A program made the position numbers and the translations under genes. DNA of 7,093 nucleotides from Candidatus Parcubacteria bacterium (GTDB lineage: Bacteria; Patescibacteriota; Patescibacteriia; JAACEG01): contig JAGLJD010000104.1 of NCBI GenBank assembly GCA_023142625.1, forward strand, positions 1-7,093, written 5' to 3'. Below, piece after piece: positions 5,094 through 7,093 of this stretch (position 1 is the first letter of the stretch; every line of letters begins with the position of its first letter). Under the pieces are notes generated by a model. That model ran no database searches and was not told the origin of the DNA. It worked only from the letters and a program-made list of their open reading frames with translations.

Positions 5094-7093
5094 CTATTTC
5101 TGCTTGCCTTCAACAATTTTTTCTATAACGCTGGCTGGCGCTTCTGAATAATTTAAAAATTCCATAAAATAGGACGCCCGTCCCTGCGTATTAGACCGCA
5201 GCTGAGTAGCGTAGCCGAACATTTCCGATAGCGGAACTTTTGCAGTGATAACTTTCACTTTCCCGACCCCTTGCCCGCGATCTTCCATTTTTTCAATCTG
5301 CCCGCGCTTGGAATTCAGGTCGCCGATAACATCGCCCATAAACTTTTCAGGCGTCACAACCTCAACTTTCATAATAGGCTCTAAAATTATCGGGTTGGCA
5401 TTTTTCGCGGCTTCTTGAAAGCCGCGATTTGCCGCGATTTTAAAGGCGATTTCAGAAGAATCAACTTCGTGGTAGGACCCATCATAAACAGTCGCTTTAA
5501 TATCAATCAAAGGATATCCAGCGACAATTCCGTTTGCCATCGCTTCCTGTATTCCTTTGTTTACGGGCTGGATATATTCGCGCGGAACTACGCCGCCTTT
5601 AACTTCGTCAACAAATTCGTATCCTTTGCCTGCTTCTTGCGGCTCAAGCTTTATCCAGCAGTCGCCATATTGCCCACGTCCGCCAGACTGGTGTATATAT
5701 TTTCCTTGCGCTTTTGATTCAATTTTAATCGTCTCTTTATAAGCGACTTGCGGCTTTCCAGTGTTTGCTTCAACTTTAAATTCCCTTTTCATTCTGTCTA
5801 TAATAATATCCAGATGCAATTCTCCCATTCCTGAAATAATCGTCTGCGCTGTATCTTCGTCGGTTCTGATTCTAAAGGTCGGATCTTCTTCGGATAGCTT
5901 TTGCAGCGCGACTCCCATTTTTTCCTGATCCGCTTTTGTTTTCGGTTCAATCGCGATTGAAATAACCGGCTCTGGAAACGATATTGTTTCCAAGACAACA
6001 GGATTGTCAATGTCGCACAAAGAATGTCCTGTAAAAGTTTTTTTCAAGCCGATGGCGGCGGCGATTTCGCCCGTATATACTTCTTGAACTTCTTCTCGGC
6101 TGTTCGCGTGCATCTTCACAATTCTTCCAATCCTCTCTCTCTCGCCACTGTTTGCGTTCAATATATAAGATCCTGATTTTAAGTTTCCTGAATAAACCCT
6201 GAAAAAACAGAGCTTCCCGACAAAAGGGTCAATCGCGATTTTAAACGCAAGCGCCGTAAACGGTTCGTCCTCAGAAGTTTTTCGTTTGATAATTTTTTCT
6301 TCGTCTTTCGGATCAACGCCTTCTACTGGCGGAACATCAAGCGGCGACGGCAGATATTCATTGACAGCGTCAAGCAAAAATTGGACGCCTTTATTTTTTA
6401 AAGCGCTTCCGCAAAGCACTGGCACAATTTGATTTGCGATCACGGCTTTTCGCAAGACTTTTTTCAATTCTTCAACGGTTATCTCTTCGCCTTCTAAATA
6501 TTTATTCATTAACTTTTCGTCATTTTCAACAATCGCTTCAATAAGCTTGGAGCGGTATTCTTTTGCCTGTTCTTTTAATTCGTCTGGAATATCGCAATCT
6601 TCCCATTCTTTTCCGTCCTCGTCTTTATAAATTCGCGCTTTCTGCTCAATCAGATCAATAATTCCTTTAAAATCAGATTCCGCGCCGATCGGCAGTTGGA
6701 TAGGATGCGCGTTTTTTGTAAGCCGTTCGTGGATTGTTTTCAGGTCATAAAAAAAATCAGCTCCTGTCCTGTCTAACTTATTGACAAAAGCCAGCCGTGG
6801 CACATTGAATTTGTCCGCTTGCCGCCAGACTGTTTCGGACTGCGGCTCTACGCCGGCAACTCCGTCAAAAATTACCACGCCGCCGTCAAGCACGCGCAAA
6901 GATCTTTGGACTTCAGCAGTGAAATCAATATGGCCTGGCGTATCAATAATATTTATATTATGGTCTTTCCAAAAGCAGGTTGTCGCGGCGGAAGTGATTG
7001 TAATTCCTCGCTCTTGCTCCTGTTCCATCCAGTCCATTTCAGCTTCGCCTTCGTGAACTTCGCCGATTTTATGTTTTTTTCCGGTATAAAAAA
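5094..7093 (-). CDS. fusA: Elongation factor G, N-terminus cut by window edge
   Basis: EF-G is the GTPase that moves tRNAs and mRNA through the ribosome after peptide bond formation, and helps split ribosomes with RRF. About 665 codons are visible, against about 704 in E. coli EF-G. The frame stays open to the right edge and reads [18 protein letters not shown] just before the ATG at 7037. That ATG is therefore internal (about Met50 of E. coli EF-G), and roughly 31 residues with the P-loop lie outside. Visible landmarks are switch I ([11 protein letters not shown]), G3 DTPGHIDF, G4 NKLD, G5 GSAL, domain II ([10 protein letters not shown]), domain III ([18 protein letters not shown]), the domain IV loops SGGRGQYG and [15 protein letters not shown], and the C-terminal domain V (EPIMKVEV to [15 protein letters not shown]). 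The stop is TAG. The sequence looks intact and canonical, with no sign of a diverged spdEFG paralogue. Confidence 0.98.
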   Translation of the reverse strand, partial: FYTGKKHKIGEVHEGEAEMDWMEQEQERGITITSAATTCFWKDHNINIIDTPGHIDFTAEVQRSLRVLDGGVVIFDGVAGVEPQSETVWRQADKFNVPRLAFVNKLDRTGADFFYDLKTIHERLTKNAHPIQLPIGAESDFKGIIDLIEQKARIYKDEDGKEWEDCDIPDELKEQAKEYRSKLIEAIVENDEKLMNKYLEGEEITVEELKKVLRKAVIANQIVPVLCGSALKNKGVQFLLDAVNEYLPSPLDVPPVEGVDPKDEEKIIKRKTSEDEPFTALAFKIAIDPFVGKLCFFRVYSGNLKSGSYILNANSGERERIGRIVKMHANSREEVQEVYTGEIAAAIGLKKTFTGHSLCDIDNPVVLETISFPEPVISIAIEPKTKADQEKMGVALQKLSEEDPTFRIRTDEDTAQTIISGMGELHLDIIIDRMKREFKVEANTGKPQVAYKETIKIESKAQGKYIHQSGGRGQYGDCWIKLEPQEAGKGYEFVDEVKGGVVPREYIQPVNKGIQEAMANGIVAGYPLIDIKATVYDGSYHEVDSSEIAFKIAANRGFQEAAKNANPIILEPIMKVEVVTPEKFMGDVIGDLNSKRGQIEKMEDRGQGVGKVKVITAKVPLSEMFGYATQLRSNTQGRASYFMEFLNYSEAPASVIEKIVEGKQK

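Noticed and set aside
5415..5742. Plus-strand open frames opposite fusA
   Set aside because: They are antisense to conserved EF-G codons, have no recognisable domain and no initiation signal, and are composition shadows.
5798..6010. Minus-strand 70-codon frame inside fusA
   Set aside because: It is a different frame through intact EF-G sequence, with basic low-information translation. It is not evidence of a frameshift.
7020..7037. ATG at 7037 as the fusA start
   Set aside because: The frame remains open to the edge and the 18 residues before it match EF-G ([13 protein letters not shown]), so this Met is internal.
60..7093. UGA recoding (as in Gracilibacteria or SR1)
   Set aside because: The long frames, including EF-G with conserved glycines, are continuous without in-frame UGA, and all genes end in TAA or TAG. 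Nothing requires recoding.

Overview
The window is AT-rich bacterial DNA in which every credible gene lies on the minus strand. It reads, from right to left, as the 3' part of fusA (elongation factor G) followed by a four-gene cassette of exported proteins. The lineage is not fixed by a marker I can place exactly. A bacterial-type EF-G, the standard code (TAA/TAG stops), exported genes without Shine-Dalgarno sites, and a WxL/DUF916-like pair next to a CGDGxC-polyglycine-dockerin protein together suggest a Candidate Phyla Radiation (Patescibacteria, Parcubacteria-like) genome. That is an inference from family knowledge, not a database result.

Layout, right to left. 7093-5094: EF-G, cut by the window edge before its P-loop. 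5071-5039: an intrinsic terminator. 5036-4889: two near-identical 61-bp direct repeats, each carrying a strong sigma70-type promoter (TTGACA, 17 bp, TATAAA) plus an overlapping second one, both pointing into the surface cassette. 4818-4117: a small exported WxL-like protein. 4106-2988: a DUF916/WxL-interacting-protein-like protein with a transmembrane segment and a C-terminal LysM domain. 2912-2878: a 35-nt hairpin that may be a terminator. 2812-1583: an exported protein with a beta-rich N-terminal module and a second WxL-like domain paralogous to the first. 1559-60: an exported protein with a ZU5-like region, a six-cysteine motif, a polyglycine hinge, Ig-like modules and a type I dockerin. 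20-1: a GC-rich perfect palindrome at the window edge.

The likely common theme is a cell-surface complex. In Gram-positive csc/WxL loci, WxL-domain proteins sit on the wall and associate with a membrane-anchored DUF916 protein. Here two WxL-like proteins flank a DUF916-like protein with its own membrane anchor, and a dockerin protein offers a calcium-dependent docking module. No sortase motif is present, so the DUF916-like protein is the natural anchor. The most notable points are the duplicated promoter, the conserved cysteine pair of the two WxL-like domains, and a LysM domain predicted to lie on the cytoplasmic side of the membrane.
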